Source: Streptomyces pseudovenezuelae (GTDB lineage: Bacteria > Actinomycetota > Actinomycetes > Streptomycetales > Streptomycetaceae). From it: DNA of 64,000 nucleotides. The notes under the pieces were generated by a model. The model was given only the letters and a program-made list of their open reading frames with translations. It had not been told where the DNA came from and searched no databases. The stretch lies in contig NZ_JARXVH010000001.1 of the NCBI RefSeq assembly GCF_029892565.1, positions 930,001 to 994,000 of the forward strand, written 5' to 3'. The translations under genes and the position numbers were made by a program. Every line of letters begins with the position of its first letter. The stretch's first letter is position 1. Shown here piece after piece: positions 25,896-34,114 of this stretch.

Positions 25896-25946
25896 CTACT
25901 TGGCGTACAAGCGGCCTGTCTGCGTACAGGTCGCTACTTGGCGTAC
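25896..25946. repeat. 15-bp direct repeat GCTACTTGGCGTACA at a stop codon
   Basis: Copies at 25896-25910 and 25932-25946, period 36. The second copy contains the TAG stop (as CTA) and last three codons of the lyase gene on the minus strand; the first is a duplicated gene end lying downstream. Confidence 0.7.
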
Positions 25947-27184
25947 ATCAGCGTGCCGAAGCCGAGCTGGTCGTAGCCGCCGCTGTCGGAGCCGTAGTCG
26001 CCTCCCCCGCCCTCGGGGGCGACGAGGTTGTAGTACATGGCCGAGATGTACTTGTCGTCGAGGCTGATGCGCCGGTTGTAGTGGAAGTGGAGCATCGCCC
26101 ACACGGGCCGGATCTGCCCGCGCGAGGCCGAGGAGACCATCGTCTGGGACGACTGGGCGCAGCTCTGCCCGGTGCCCCAGGTGTAGGTGGTGAAGGGCAC
26201 GTCGGTGCCGCTGTTGTACTTCGCGACGTACTGGGCGGCCTTCATGAAGCGACGGCTGTCGTACGAGTAGAGGTCGTCGCCCTGGTTCCAGGCCATCTCG
26301 CAGATCGCGCCCATCTGGCCCATGCCCATGACGGTGTGGCCCTGGTCGCGGCCGGACTCCTGCCACTGGCCCAGCGCGTAGCCGTCGGAGTCGGTGTACA
26401 GGTACGGCACCGCGTGCGCGATGGAGCCGTTGCCCGCCCCCGACTTGAAGTACGTGACGGCCTGGTCGTACTTGGCGCTGTCCTCGTTGAGGATCCCGAT
26501 GGCCAGGATCGAGGCCATGTTGCACAGGTCCCAGTTGGCCCAGTAGTTGGTGATGCAGGCGTCGTTGTGGTTGGTCAGGAAGCTGTTGTTGAGCGGGTAG
26601 AAGACGTTCGCCATCATCTCCTGGGCGGCGGCGAGGTCGAAGTCGCCGTAGCCGCGCATCAGTTCGCAGGCGTTGGCGAACTGCCAGCCGTAGAGGCCGG
26701 AGGCGAGGAAGCGGTCGGCGTTGCCGCCGATCGAAGTGAGCGTCGTCGACCAGGCGTTGAGGATCCTGGCGGCGCAGGCCGCGTTGGCCTCGGTGCCGCC
26801 GACCCGCCAGCGCAGGGCGTTCTGGTAGGCGGCGGCGATGTCGTTGTAGAGCAGGCTGTAGTTCTGTCCGGTGCCGCCACGGATGATCGTGGCCGTGGCC
26901 CGGTTGGTCCAGGTGGACTGGGAGTGGGAGTTGGCGGTCAGCCTGTTCCAGCCGGACAGCCAGGGGTCGGTTCCCGCCGCGACCCTGACCTTGGCTCGGT
27001 TGATGTCACCGGCGTTGTGCAGCATGCCGGGGTGGGTGAAGGTCGCCGGGGCCGCGTGCGCGGCGGTGGCCACCGTGGCGCCGCCGAGGGTGAGGGCGGC
27101 GGTGAGGCCACCGGCGGTCTTCAGGAGACCGCGGCGGCTCAACTCGGTGCTGGGGAGGTGCTGGTGGGGGGACGTGCGGCTCAT
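25934..27184 (-). CDS. Secreted alginate-lyase-superfamily polysaccharide lyase (single domain)
   Basis: About 416 residues from the ATG at 27184 (GGAG ten bases upstream). The twin-arginine signal is LSRRGLLKTAGGLTAAL, with cleavage near AHA. The (alpha/alpha)n barrel contains NRLTANSHSQSTW, ITNYWANWDLCNMASILAIG and the strongly conserved GQWQESGRDQGHTVMG, which should supply the active-site Asn/Trp/Arg/His of alginate-lyase-fold enzymes (PL5/PL38-like). The substrate is probably a uronic-acid polymer such as glucuronan or alginate; the subfamily cannot be fixed by eye. The upstream paralogue at 27212 shares ESGRDQGH and WNQG segments; the 27-bp gap suggests one operon. Confidence 0.8.
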   Translation of the reverse strand: MSRTSPHQHLPSTELSRRGLLKTAGGLTAALTLGGATVATAAHAAPATFTHPGMLHNAGDINRAKVRVAAGTDPWLSGWNRLTANSHSQSTWTNRATATIIRGGTGQNYSLLYNDIAAAYQNALRWRVGGTEANAACAARILNAWSTTLTSIGGNADRFLASGLYGWQFANACELMRGYGDFDLAAAQEMMANVFYPLNNSFLTNHNDACITNYWANWDLCNMASILAIGILNEDSAKYDQAVTYFKSGAGNGSIAHAVPYLYTDSDGYALGQWQESGRDQGHTVMGMGQMGAICEMAWNQGDDLYSYDSRRFMKAAQYVAKYNSGTDVPFTTYTWGTGQSCAQSSQTMVSSASRGQIRPVWAMLHFHYNRRISLDDKYISAMYYNLVAPEGGGGDYGSDSGGYDQLGFGTLMYAK

Positions 27185-27211
27185 CGCTGTGCATCTCCAA
27201 TCCATGACGGA

Positions 27212-30200
27212 TCAGGTGGGCGTGATGCTCACCTCGTCGAACTCGGTGGTGCAGCGGACCGGTTGGCTGCGCGAGCAGACCACCAGGCCGACGTGGTAGG
27301 GGGCGTCACCGAAGCCGGGGATCACTCCGTCGGCGAGGGGGGTCCAGGTGACGCCGTCATCGGTGGACAGCGCTGCGCTGAAGGCGGTCCCGACGCGCTT
27401 CAGCCGCAGCAGGGCGGGGAGGGTGACGGCCGCGCCACCGGTGAAGACGGAGGCACCGGCCACGGTCTTGCGGAGCATGAGCTGAGCGGTGCTCCCGCCG
27501 GTGACGACGGCCCCCGCCGCCTGGTCGAACGGCGACAGCGACTTCGCCATGAGCAGCCCGATCCGGTCCGTACTCACCCCGCTGCGGGAGACGATCCGCG
27601 CGACGACCTCGCAGTCACCGCTGATCGGCCGCCGCACGAACTGGCCTGTCATTCCTTGGCCGTTGGCGTTGAGATCGACCCCCGCGCCCCGCACGGTGAA
27701 GGTCCCGCCGTCATACGACGTACTGCCCGGCGTCGTGATCGCCACCACACCCAGCGTCCCGAAGACACGGTCGTCGAGCACGGTGTCGCCGAGGTCGCCG
27801 TACGTCCACGGCGCGGGCGGCGCGCTGCCGACCGCGAGCGCGAGGACACCGGAGCCGACACCGGCCGCGTTGCCCGCACCGGCCGTGATGGTGAACTCCC
27901 CCGTCCCGCTGGGCGTTCCGGAGATCAGACCGGTACGCCGGTCGAGGCGCACCCCGTCGGGCAGGCCGTGCGCGGTGAAGCGCACGGGCTCGTGAGTGGC
28001 GCGTAGTCGGTACTGGAAAGGGGCGCCCTTGTTGGCGAAGAGCGCGGTGGACGAGGTGAGTTGGGGAGCCGTAGGCGTCGGCATCGTCGCGGCGGCGGAC
28101 CGCGAACGCGGGCCACTGCCACCGGCGTTGGTCTTCGCGACGACGTAGTGGTACGTCGTACCGGGCACGCCTGTCACATCCGCGTACCGGACGCGGGTGC
28201 CGAAGCCGACCGCACCGATGCCGGTCGCGATCGTGCGGTACGGGCCGTCTGCGTGGGTGGCGCGCAGCACCTTGAACCGGGCGGCGGGATCGGGATCGGT
28301 CCAGGCCAGCTCGACGGCGTCGGCGCCGCTGGTGGCGTGCAGGCCGGTGGCCGTGCCGGCGGGGCTCGGCACGGACCACACCTCGCCGACGGCGCCGGTC
28401 ACGCTGACGTTGTCAAAGGCTCCGGTGCCGGTCTCGGCGTACTCCGCGTCGACGCCGAGGCAGGAGGTGAGAACCAGACCGGCGTACGCGGTGCGCCCCA
28501 ACTCGACTTCGGCGGAACCGACTTGGGTCCAGCGGACGCCGTCCGGCGAGATCGCGCCGGTCAGCCGCCGGCCCCTGCGGGTGACCCGCACCCAGTAGGG
28601 CGCCCGCAGCCGGTAGCCGTCGCCCGCGCCTTCTACGTACGGGGCTTCGAGCGGGGTGGCCGACTCGGGCAGGGCGCCGAGGTCGGAGATCGGGAAGGCG
28701 GCGTTCACGGTGATCGCCTGTTGCTGCGAGGGCGGGACGGGCGTGCTTCCGGTCGCGGAGACGACAGCTCCGGTCTTGGCGCGGACGCTCCACACCCCGC
28801 TCCAGGTGTGCAGTGGCAGCCCCTGGATCAGCATGGCCGCGTGCGGTGCGCCGGCGTCCAGAGAAGCGCGCACGGTGACGCCGATCTTGGCGTACTGCGA
28901 GCTGAGCGGCCACACGATCCGCGCGGTGACCGTGCCGTCGCCGCGCAGCGGGAGATGGGCGAGGCGGTAGGTGTCGGCGGTGCCGCTCGCCTCCAGGACG
29001 AAGCGCTCGCCGTCGAAGGCGGCGGAGCCGGGGATCCGTACGTCGCCGAGGTCCTGCGTGGACCAAGGTCCGGGGAGGCCGGCCGTGGCGGCCGCCGGAG
29101 GTGAATCCCCGCTGCCGCCCTGGGAGTTGGAGGCGCGGACGGTGTAGAGGTACGTCCGTCCCGGGCGCACCTTGCGGTCGCGGTAGGTCGGTTGGGTGAC
29201 TCCGGTGGCGATCTCCTCGTACGGGCCCTCGGGGCGGGTGGCCCGGCGGACGGTGTACGTGTCCGCCCAAGTGGACGGCAGCCAGGCCACGGTGACGGAG
29301 TCGTCGGTGCCGTTCGCGGTGACGCCGGCCGGGGCTGCGGGTGCGGTCGGCGTCGGGGCGGTCGTACCGGCGTAGGTGAAGGTGCCCCAGCTGGGCAGGT
29401 CGTCGTTGCCGCCCTCGACGGTGCGGGTGCCGGCGGTACCGCGAAAGACTGCGGCCTTGATGTTCGGGGCGTCGAGGCCGCGGACGCCGGAGTAGTGGGC
29501 GTACGCCATCTCGTAGATCGGCGGCAGGGTGCCGCGGCCGGTCGCGGAGACGGCCTGCTTGATGTACTTGCCGGTGCGGTCGAGGTCGGGGGTGAAGGGG
29601 ACGTCGCCGCCGAGGTTGTAGCGGGCCGCGTACTCGAAGTTGGCGAGGATGCGGTGGTCGTCGAAGGCCCACAGATCGACGCCCTGGTTCCAGGCGACCT
29701 GGGCGAGGTCGCCGGTCAGGCCGACGGCGAGCTGTTCGTGGCCCTGGTCGCGGCCGGACTCCTGGCCCTGGCCGGCGTCGGTGACGACGCGGTGGAGCAC
29801 GCTGCCGTTGCCTGCGCCGGCCGCGGCGAAGCGCAGGGCGTCCTCGAAGAGAACCGGCTCTTCGCAGAACACCGCGATGGCCAGGATGGTCTGAAGGGCC
29901 GTCAGATCCCAGTTGCCGTTGGCGTAGAGCATGTAGCCGGACACCGCCGGATACCAGACGTCGAGGAACGACCGCTCGCAGCGCGCGATGTCCTCCTGCG
30001 CCCAGCCGTCGTAGCCGGTGTGGCGCAGGAGTTCGGCCGCGTTGACGAACTTGAAGGCCTGCAGCCCGGCGCCGAGCGGTCCGTCGGCGCCGGTGATCGT
30101 CGTCAAGGACGACGACCAGACGTTCAGGATGTCGCGGGCCTTGTCCGCATGGGTGCGCTCCCCTGTGGCGCACCACATCAGGGCGTTCTGGTAGGCGGCG

Positions 30201-30586
30201 GCCGAGTCTGCGACGGCCTGGTTCTGGAAGTTGGCGGGGCCGCGGCCCCAGGAGGTGATCTGGCCGGTGTTCTGGACGGCGTAGGTCGACTGGGAACGGG
30301 CGTGGGCGGCGAGCGCGAGGTAACCGTCATGGATCGGGGCCGACTTGGCGGCGACGGCGGTCTTCATGCGTGCCAGGTCGGCGGTGGTGTGGAGCAGACC
30401 CGGGTGGGTGAAGGTTCTCGGGGTGCCGTGGTGCTGCGGTACGGCGGCCCGGGCCGTACCGGGCACGAGCAGTCCGCTCGTGCCGGACGCCAGCAGCAGG
30501 GCGGCGGCCGTACCGCCGAGGAAGCCCCGACGGCTCGGGGTGACGGGAGCGTCGGTGGAGGCGTGGGCGGTGACTGGGACGGTCAT
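27212..30586 (-). CDS. Large secreted modular polysaccharide lyase: alginate-lyase domain, FnIII and Ig-like modules, two sandwich domains
   Basis: A 1124-residue protein. The ATG at 30586 overlaps the TGA of the upstream GH28-like gene as ATGA. A twin-arginine signal (PSRRGFLGGTAAALLL) is followed by an alginate-lyase-like barrel (~residues 45-405; YANGNWDLTALQTILAI and GQGQESGRDQGHEQLAVG). Next come an FnIII module (~415-500), a ~200-residue lectin-like sandwich (DUF1349-type: GTVTARIVWPL...KIGVTVRASL), a second FnIII (~735-830), a putative Ig module (PFQYRLRATHEPVRFTAHGLPDGV, RRTGLISGTPSGTG) and a second similar sandwich (GDCEVVARIVSRSGVSTDRIGLLM). The accessory modules likely bind polysaccharide. 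Coupled translation with the GH28-like enzyme suggests action on the same polymer. Confidence 0.8.
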   Translation of the reverse strand: MTVPVTAHASTDAPVTPSRRGFLGGTAAALLLASGTSGLLVPGTARAAVPQHHGTPRTFTHPGLLHTTADLARMKTAVAAKSAPIHDGYLALAAHARSQSTYAVQNTGQITSWGRGPANFQNQAVADSAAAYQNALMWCATGERTHADKARDILNVWSSSLTTITGADGPLGAGLQAFKFVNAAELLRHTGYDGWAQEDIARCERSFLDVWYPAVSGYMLYANGNWDLTALQTILAIAVFCEEPVLFEDALRFAAAGAGNGSVLHRVVTDAGQGQESGRDQGHEQLAVGLTGDLAQVAWNQGVDLWAFDDHRILANFEYAARYNLGGDVPFTPDLDRTGKYIKQAVSATGRGTLPPIYEMAYAHYSGVRGLDAPNIKAAVFRGTAGTRTVEGGNDDLPSWGTFTYAGTTAPTPTAPAAPAGVTANGTDDSVTVAWLPSTWADTYTVRRATRPEGPYEEIATGVTQPTYRDRKVRPGRTYLYTVRASNSQGGSGDSPPAAATAGLPGPWSTQDLGDVRIPGSAAFDGERFVLEASGTADTYRLAHLPLRGDGTVTARIVWPLSSQYAKIGVTVRASLDAGAPHAAMLIQGLPLHTWSGVWSVRAKTGAVVSATGSTPVPPSQQQAITVNAAFPISDLGALPESATPLEAPYVEGAGDGYRLRAPYWVRVTRRGRRLTGAISPDGVRWTQVGSAEVELGRTAYAGLVLTSCLGVDAEYAETGTGAFDNVSVTGAVGEVWSVPSPAGTATGLHATSGADAVELAWTDPDPAARFKVLRATHADGPYRTIATGIGAVGFGTRVRYADVTGVPGTTYHYVVAKTNAGGSGPRSRSAAATMPTPTAPQLTSSTALFANKGAPFQYRLRATHEPVRFTAHGLPDGVRLDRRTGLISGTPSGTGEFTITAGAGNAAGVGSGVLALAVGSAPPAPWTYGDLGDTVLDDRVFGTLGVVAITTPGSTSYDGGTFTVRGAGVDLNANGQGMTGQFVRRPISGDCEVVARIVSRSGVSTDRIGLLMAKSLSPFDQAAGAVVTGGSTAQLMLRKTVAGASVFTGGAAVTLPALLRLKRVGTAFSAALSTDDGVTWTPLADGVIPGFGDAPYHVGLVVCSRSQPVRCTTEFDEVSITPT

Positions 30587-32118
30587 GACGCGGCGGCCGC
30601 CTCGGCGGTCGTGAGGAACTTCAGGTTCGTCACATGCTCGTTGGAGAACCACTGGACCGAGTCGGTGGTGTAGTACCAGGTCGGCTTCTTCATCGAGTCG
30701 GCAACGACCAGCCCGTTGATCACCAGGTTCTCGAAGGTGACGTTCTTGATGGCGTGGTCGGCGTCGTAGCCGAGAAAGAGGGACGGGTTGGCGTGGGTGC
30801 CCGTGTACGTGAGGTTCTTGATGTAGACGTCCTCGATGCCGCGCCCGACCGAGGTGTTGTACTTCGTGTTGTACATGATCCGCATATGGATCACCTGGCC
30901 CTGCCGGAAGTCCTCGATCCGGAGGTCCTCGATGCGGACGTTCTTGATGAGGTTGGAGTCGCCGGGGTTGAGGGCGACGCAGCCCTGGTAGCCCATCTGG
31001 GGCTCACGGTGGTCGAGGACGTCGACGTTCTTGATGACGAGGTTCTCGATCATTTCCGGGGCGTCGCTGTTGCCGTGCGTGCCGACGTTGACCGGGTGGG
31101 CCACGTCGGCCCACAGCGTGCAGTTCTCGATGGTGATGTCGCGGGTGTCGCCGTAGTAGTCCCAGCGGTGGGCGTAGATCGCGAAGCAGTCGTCGGAGTT
31201 GCGCATGAAGCAGCCGTCGAAGTGGACGCCGGTGGAGGAGAACACGTCGAAGCCGTCGCCGTTGCCCTTCGAACTGAACGAACGGGCCTTGCGGACACGG
31301 ACGTTGTGACTCTCCCCGAAGGTGCCCGCGTAGCCGGCCGGGTTGAGGATGATGACGTCCTCGATCCGGATGTTCCGGCTGCCCTCGCAGAGGATCGCGC
31401 CACCGGGGTTGTTGTAGAGCACGCCGTGTCCGGTGAGGCGGGCCCGCTCCACGTCCTTGAAGTAGACCTGCGCGGTGAGCACGGCGCCGCCCGCGAGGTA
31501 CACGGTCTTGCCGCTGGGGACGGTCAGGACGTTGCCGGTGACGGTGTGCACGCCCGGGCCGAAGTAGATGACGTCCGGGTCGTCGGCCGAAGGGGCGTGC
31601 TTCTCAAGGGCGTTGGTGATGACGTGCAGGCAGTCGAAGATCTCGTCGTTGATCTGTACGACGACGTCACGCGGCTCGTCGAGGGTGAACCGCAGGGTGT
31701 CGCCGAGGAGTTCGGGCGAGATGCCCAGCGCGTCCGGTCTCACCCGGGCCTTGGTGGTGCCGCCCTTGAGGTAGGTGACCTCCAACTCCACGGAACCTCG
31801 GAAGTCGAAGTACACCATCGAGGAGTTGTAGACCTTGCCGGAGCCGGTGGTGGCGTTGATCTCCTCCAACTGCGGACGCCAGATGTCCAGGGTCCGCCAC
31901 TCGCCGTCGGGGGCGGTGCGGGCCCGCACCTTGAAGGTGGTGTTGGTCGGCATGGTGGCCGGGCGGGGGTAAGTGACCAGCTTCGGGCGGGAGTTGTGGC
32001 CAAGGCCCTGGCCGTCCGCGTGGGCGGCCGTGGCCGTGAGGCCGCTCGCGAGACCGGCGGCGAGCGCGGTGGCGCCGGCGGCCTGGAGGGCGGTTCGACG
32101 GGACAGGGGCGTGTTCAT
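30583..32118 (-). CDS. Secreted GH28-related parallel beta-helix glycosidase
   Basis: A 511-residue protein. The ATG at 32118 follows AAGGAG; the frame is open further upstream, but that part is antisense-like shadow of the permease gene. The twin-arginine signal is LSRRTALQAAGATALA, cleaved after AHA. After a ~130-residue beta-sandwich the right-handed beta-helix begins (DDPDVIYFGPGVHTV). The GH28 acidic residues appear retained: GNGDGFDVFSS (~residue 286, cf. NTD) and NSDDCFAIYAH (~residue 309, cf. DD). A His is present in VGTHGN, but the RIK motif is not obvious. It is therefore a divergent polygalacturonase relative whose linkage specificity is open. It lies 56 bp after the permease genes and overlaps the modular lyase gene by 4 bp. 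Confidence 0.78.
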   Translation of the reverse strand: MNTPLSRRTALQAAGATALAAGLASGLTATAAHADGQGLGHNSRPKLVTYPRPATMPTNTTFKVRARTAPDGEWRTLDIWRPQLEEINATTGSGKVYNSSMVYFDFRGSVELEVTYLKGGTTKARVRPDALGISPELLGDTLRFTLDEPRDVVVQINDEIFDCLHVITNALEKHAPSADDPDVIYFGPGVHTVTGNVLTVPSGKTVYLAGGAVLTAQVYFKDVERARLTGHGVLYNNPGGAILCEGSRNIRIEDVIILNPAGYAGTFGESHNVRVRKARSFSSKGNGDGFDVFSSTGVHFDGCFMRNSDDCFAIYAHRWDYYGDTRDITIENCTLWADVAHPVNVGTHGNSDAPEMIENLVIKNVDVLDHREPQMGYQGCVALNPGDSNLIKNVRIEDLRIEDFRQGQVIHMRIMYNTKYNTSVGRGIEDVYIKNLTYTGTHANPSLFLGYDADHAIKNVTFENLVINGLVVADSMKKPTWYYTTDSVQWFSNEHVTNLKFLTTAEAAAAS

Positions 32119-32174
32119 CTGCGACTCCTTGCAAGGTGTTGGGGAAGGGACTGGTGAAGGGCTTACGGCAGGGG

Positions 32175-33062
32175 CTACTTGAGGCCGGTCGTCGACATGC
32201 CGGCGACGAAACCGCGCTGGGCTACGAGGAAGATCAGGAGGATCGGCACGACGTACATCACCGAGCCCGCGGCCAGCAGGTTGTTCACGGGCAGCCCGCC
32301 CGGAGTGACGTACGAGGTCATGAGGGCGACGGAGAGCGTCGTGCGGTCGTTGGAGAGCAACAGCATCGGGGCGATGAAGTCGCCCCAGCTCCAGGTGAAG
32401 GCGATCACGAAGCTCGCGGCCAGCACCGGCCAGGACTGCGGCAGGAAGATCCGCCAGAAGATCCCCGCGTACCCGCAGCCGTCGACGATCGCGGCCTCCT
32501 CCAGCTCCCGCGGCATCCCGGCGAAGAACTGCCGGAACAGGAAGACGAGATAGGGGGCGCCGGCCAGGCCCCACAGCACCCACGGCCAGTACGTGTCGAC
32601 CATGCCGAGCTTCGCGAAGATGAGGTAGGTCGGGAAGAGCGTGATCATCTGCGGCAGCATCATCGAGCCGAGGAGCACCCCGAACAGGGCTTTCTTTCCA
32701 GGGGCGTTGAGGCGGGCGAACCCGAAGCCGACCCAGGCAGAGCTGAGGGTGACGAGGGTGGCGTAGATCAGGGCGATGATGAGGGAGTTGCGGGCGTAGC
32801 CCAGGAAGTCGATCTGGGTGAAGGCGTCGGCGAAGTTGTGCCACTGGATCCGGTCGGGCAGCCAGTGCACCGGGGAGGCGGCCAGTTCGGGGGTCGTCTT
32901 GAGGCCCGTCACGATCAGCCAGCCGAAGGGGCCGAGCATCAGGCCGGTGATCGCTACGAGGACGGTGTAGAGGACGAGGCGGTTGACGCGGATGCGGACG
33001 CCTGCCGGGGGTGTCGGGGCCGTCGGGTGCGAGCTCTTCGGGGGCAGGGTCGTGGGAGTCAC
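32175..33062 (-). CDS. Carbohydrate ABC transporter permease (MalG type)
   Basis: About 295 residues. The start is a GTG at 33062 that overlaps the TGA of the upstream permease as GTGA. Six membrane segments follow a short Pro-rich N-terminus (for example LVLYTVLVAITGLMLGPFGWLIV). The cytoplasmic EAA loop, which docks the ATPase, is at ELEEAAIVDGCGYAGIFWRI. It pairs with the MalF-type permease and solute-binding protein upstream. No ATPase gene accompanies the set; in Streptomyces the shared ATPase MsiK usually energises such importers. Predicted cargo is uronate-containing oligosaccharides released by the downstream lyases. Confidence 0.88.
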   Translation of the reverse strand: MTPTTLPPKSSHPTAPTPPAGVRIRVNRLVLYTVLVAITGLMLGPFGWLIVTGLKTTPELAASPVHWLPDRIQWHNFADAFTQIDFLGYARNSLIIALIYATLVTLSSAWVGFGFARLNAPGKKALFGVLLGSMMLPQMITLFPTYLIFAKLGMVDTYWPWVLWGLAGAPYLVFLFRQFFAGMPRELEEAAIVDGCGYAGIFWRIFLPQSWPVLAASFVIAFTWSWGDFIAPMLLLSNDRTTLSVALMTSYVTPGGLPVNNLLAAGSVMYVVPILLIFLVAQRGFVAGMSTTGLK

Positions 33063-34114
33063 TTCTTCGCCTCCGGATCGACGTTGTAGAACACCACTCC
33101 GGACGTGGCCTTGAAGACGATTCCGGTCACGATGAGGATCAGGACGAAGAGCACCCACAGCAGTGCGGAGGCGTAGCCGTAGCGGCCCATCGCGAAGTAC
33201 TGGGCGAACACGTGCATCATGTACATGTAGTTGGTCTGCGGAATCGCCGTGACTCCGGCGGGAGTTGGGACGGGCGCGATCAGCAGCGGCATGATCGTCT
33301 GCACCGACGCGATCATCCCGGTCACGACCTGGAACAGCAGCACCGGCGAGAGCAGCGGAACGGTGATGCTACGGAAGGTCCGCCAGGCGCTCGCGCCGTC
33401 GATACGCGCCGCCTCGTGCAGCTCGCGGGGTACGTCCTGGAGGCCGGCCAGCGAGATGATCATGACGTTTCCGGCGCCCCACAGCACCGCCATCAGGATC
33501 ACGTAGCGGGCGTACGGGTCGTCGAGCCAGGCGAGGGCGTCGATGCCGAAGACATGCAGGACGCCGTTGGCGGCACCCGAGTCCCGGTTGAAGAGCTGCT
33601 TGAAGATGAGCCCCGCGCCGACCGGGGGCACCACCGCCGGCAGATAGAGCAGCGTGCGGAACAGACCGCGCGCCTTGATCGGGCGGTTGACCAGGACCGC
33701 GAGGGCGAGGCCCGCGACGATCGACAGCGGTACGGAGGTGAGCGCGAACACCCCCGCGCGGCCCAGGGAGTCCCAGGTCACCGGGTCGGACAGCAGCTCG
33801 CGGTAGTTGCCGAGGCCGACGTAGCGCCAGCGCGGCGAGATGCCGTCGAAGGTGGTGAAGCTCAGCCAGAGCGCGTACGCCATCGGACCGACGGTCAGCA
33901 GCGCGAAACCGATGATCCAGGGCGAGGTGAACATGTAGAACGCCCGGCGCCGGCGGACCGTCATGGAACCGCGGGGCAGGTCGGTGGAGCGGCTGGCGCC
34001 GGTGCGGATGGAGTTGGGGGTGGGGGTGGTGCCGGCGGAGGTGGTGCGTTCGGTGCCGGGGCGAGCGGCGGTTCGGGGCCGCCGTACGGCTTCGGGGATC
34101 TGTTCGGCTGTCAT
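33059..34114 (-). CDS. Carbohydrate ABC transporter permease (MalF type)
   Basis: A 351-residue protein with a long disordered Arg/Thr/Pro N-terminal tail (~55 residues) and six membrane segments from FYMFTSPWIIGFALLTVGPMA. The EAA loop is at ELHEAARIDGASAWRTFRSI. ATGA overlaps join it to the solute-binding protein gene upstream (34111-34114) and a GTGA overlap joins it to the second permease, so the three are translated as a coupled block. Confidence 0.9.
   Translation of the reverse strand: MTAEQIPEAVRRPRTAARPGTERTTSAGTTPTPNSIRTGASRSTDLPRGSMTVRRRRAFYMFTSPWIIGFALLTVGPMAYALWLSFTTFDGISPRWRYVGLGNYRELLSDPVTWDSLGRAGVFALTSVPLSIVAGLALAVLVNRPIKARGLFRTLLYLPAVVPPVGAGLIFKQLFNRDSGAANGVLHVFGIDALAWLDDPYARYVILMAVLWGAGNVMIISLAGLQDVPRELHEAARIDGASAWRTFRSITVPLLSPVLLFQVVTGMIASVQTIMPLLIAPVPTPAGVTAIPQTNYMYMMHVFAQYFAMGRYGYASALLWVLFVLILIVTGIVFKATSGVVFYNVDPEAKK

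Noticed and set aside
26081..28006. Long plus-strand open frames across the lyase genes (also 28061-29104 and 29192-30673)
   Set aside because: Shadows of the minus-strand lyases, whose signal peptides, motifs and coupled starts are convincing.
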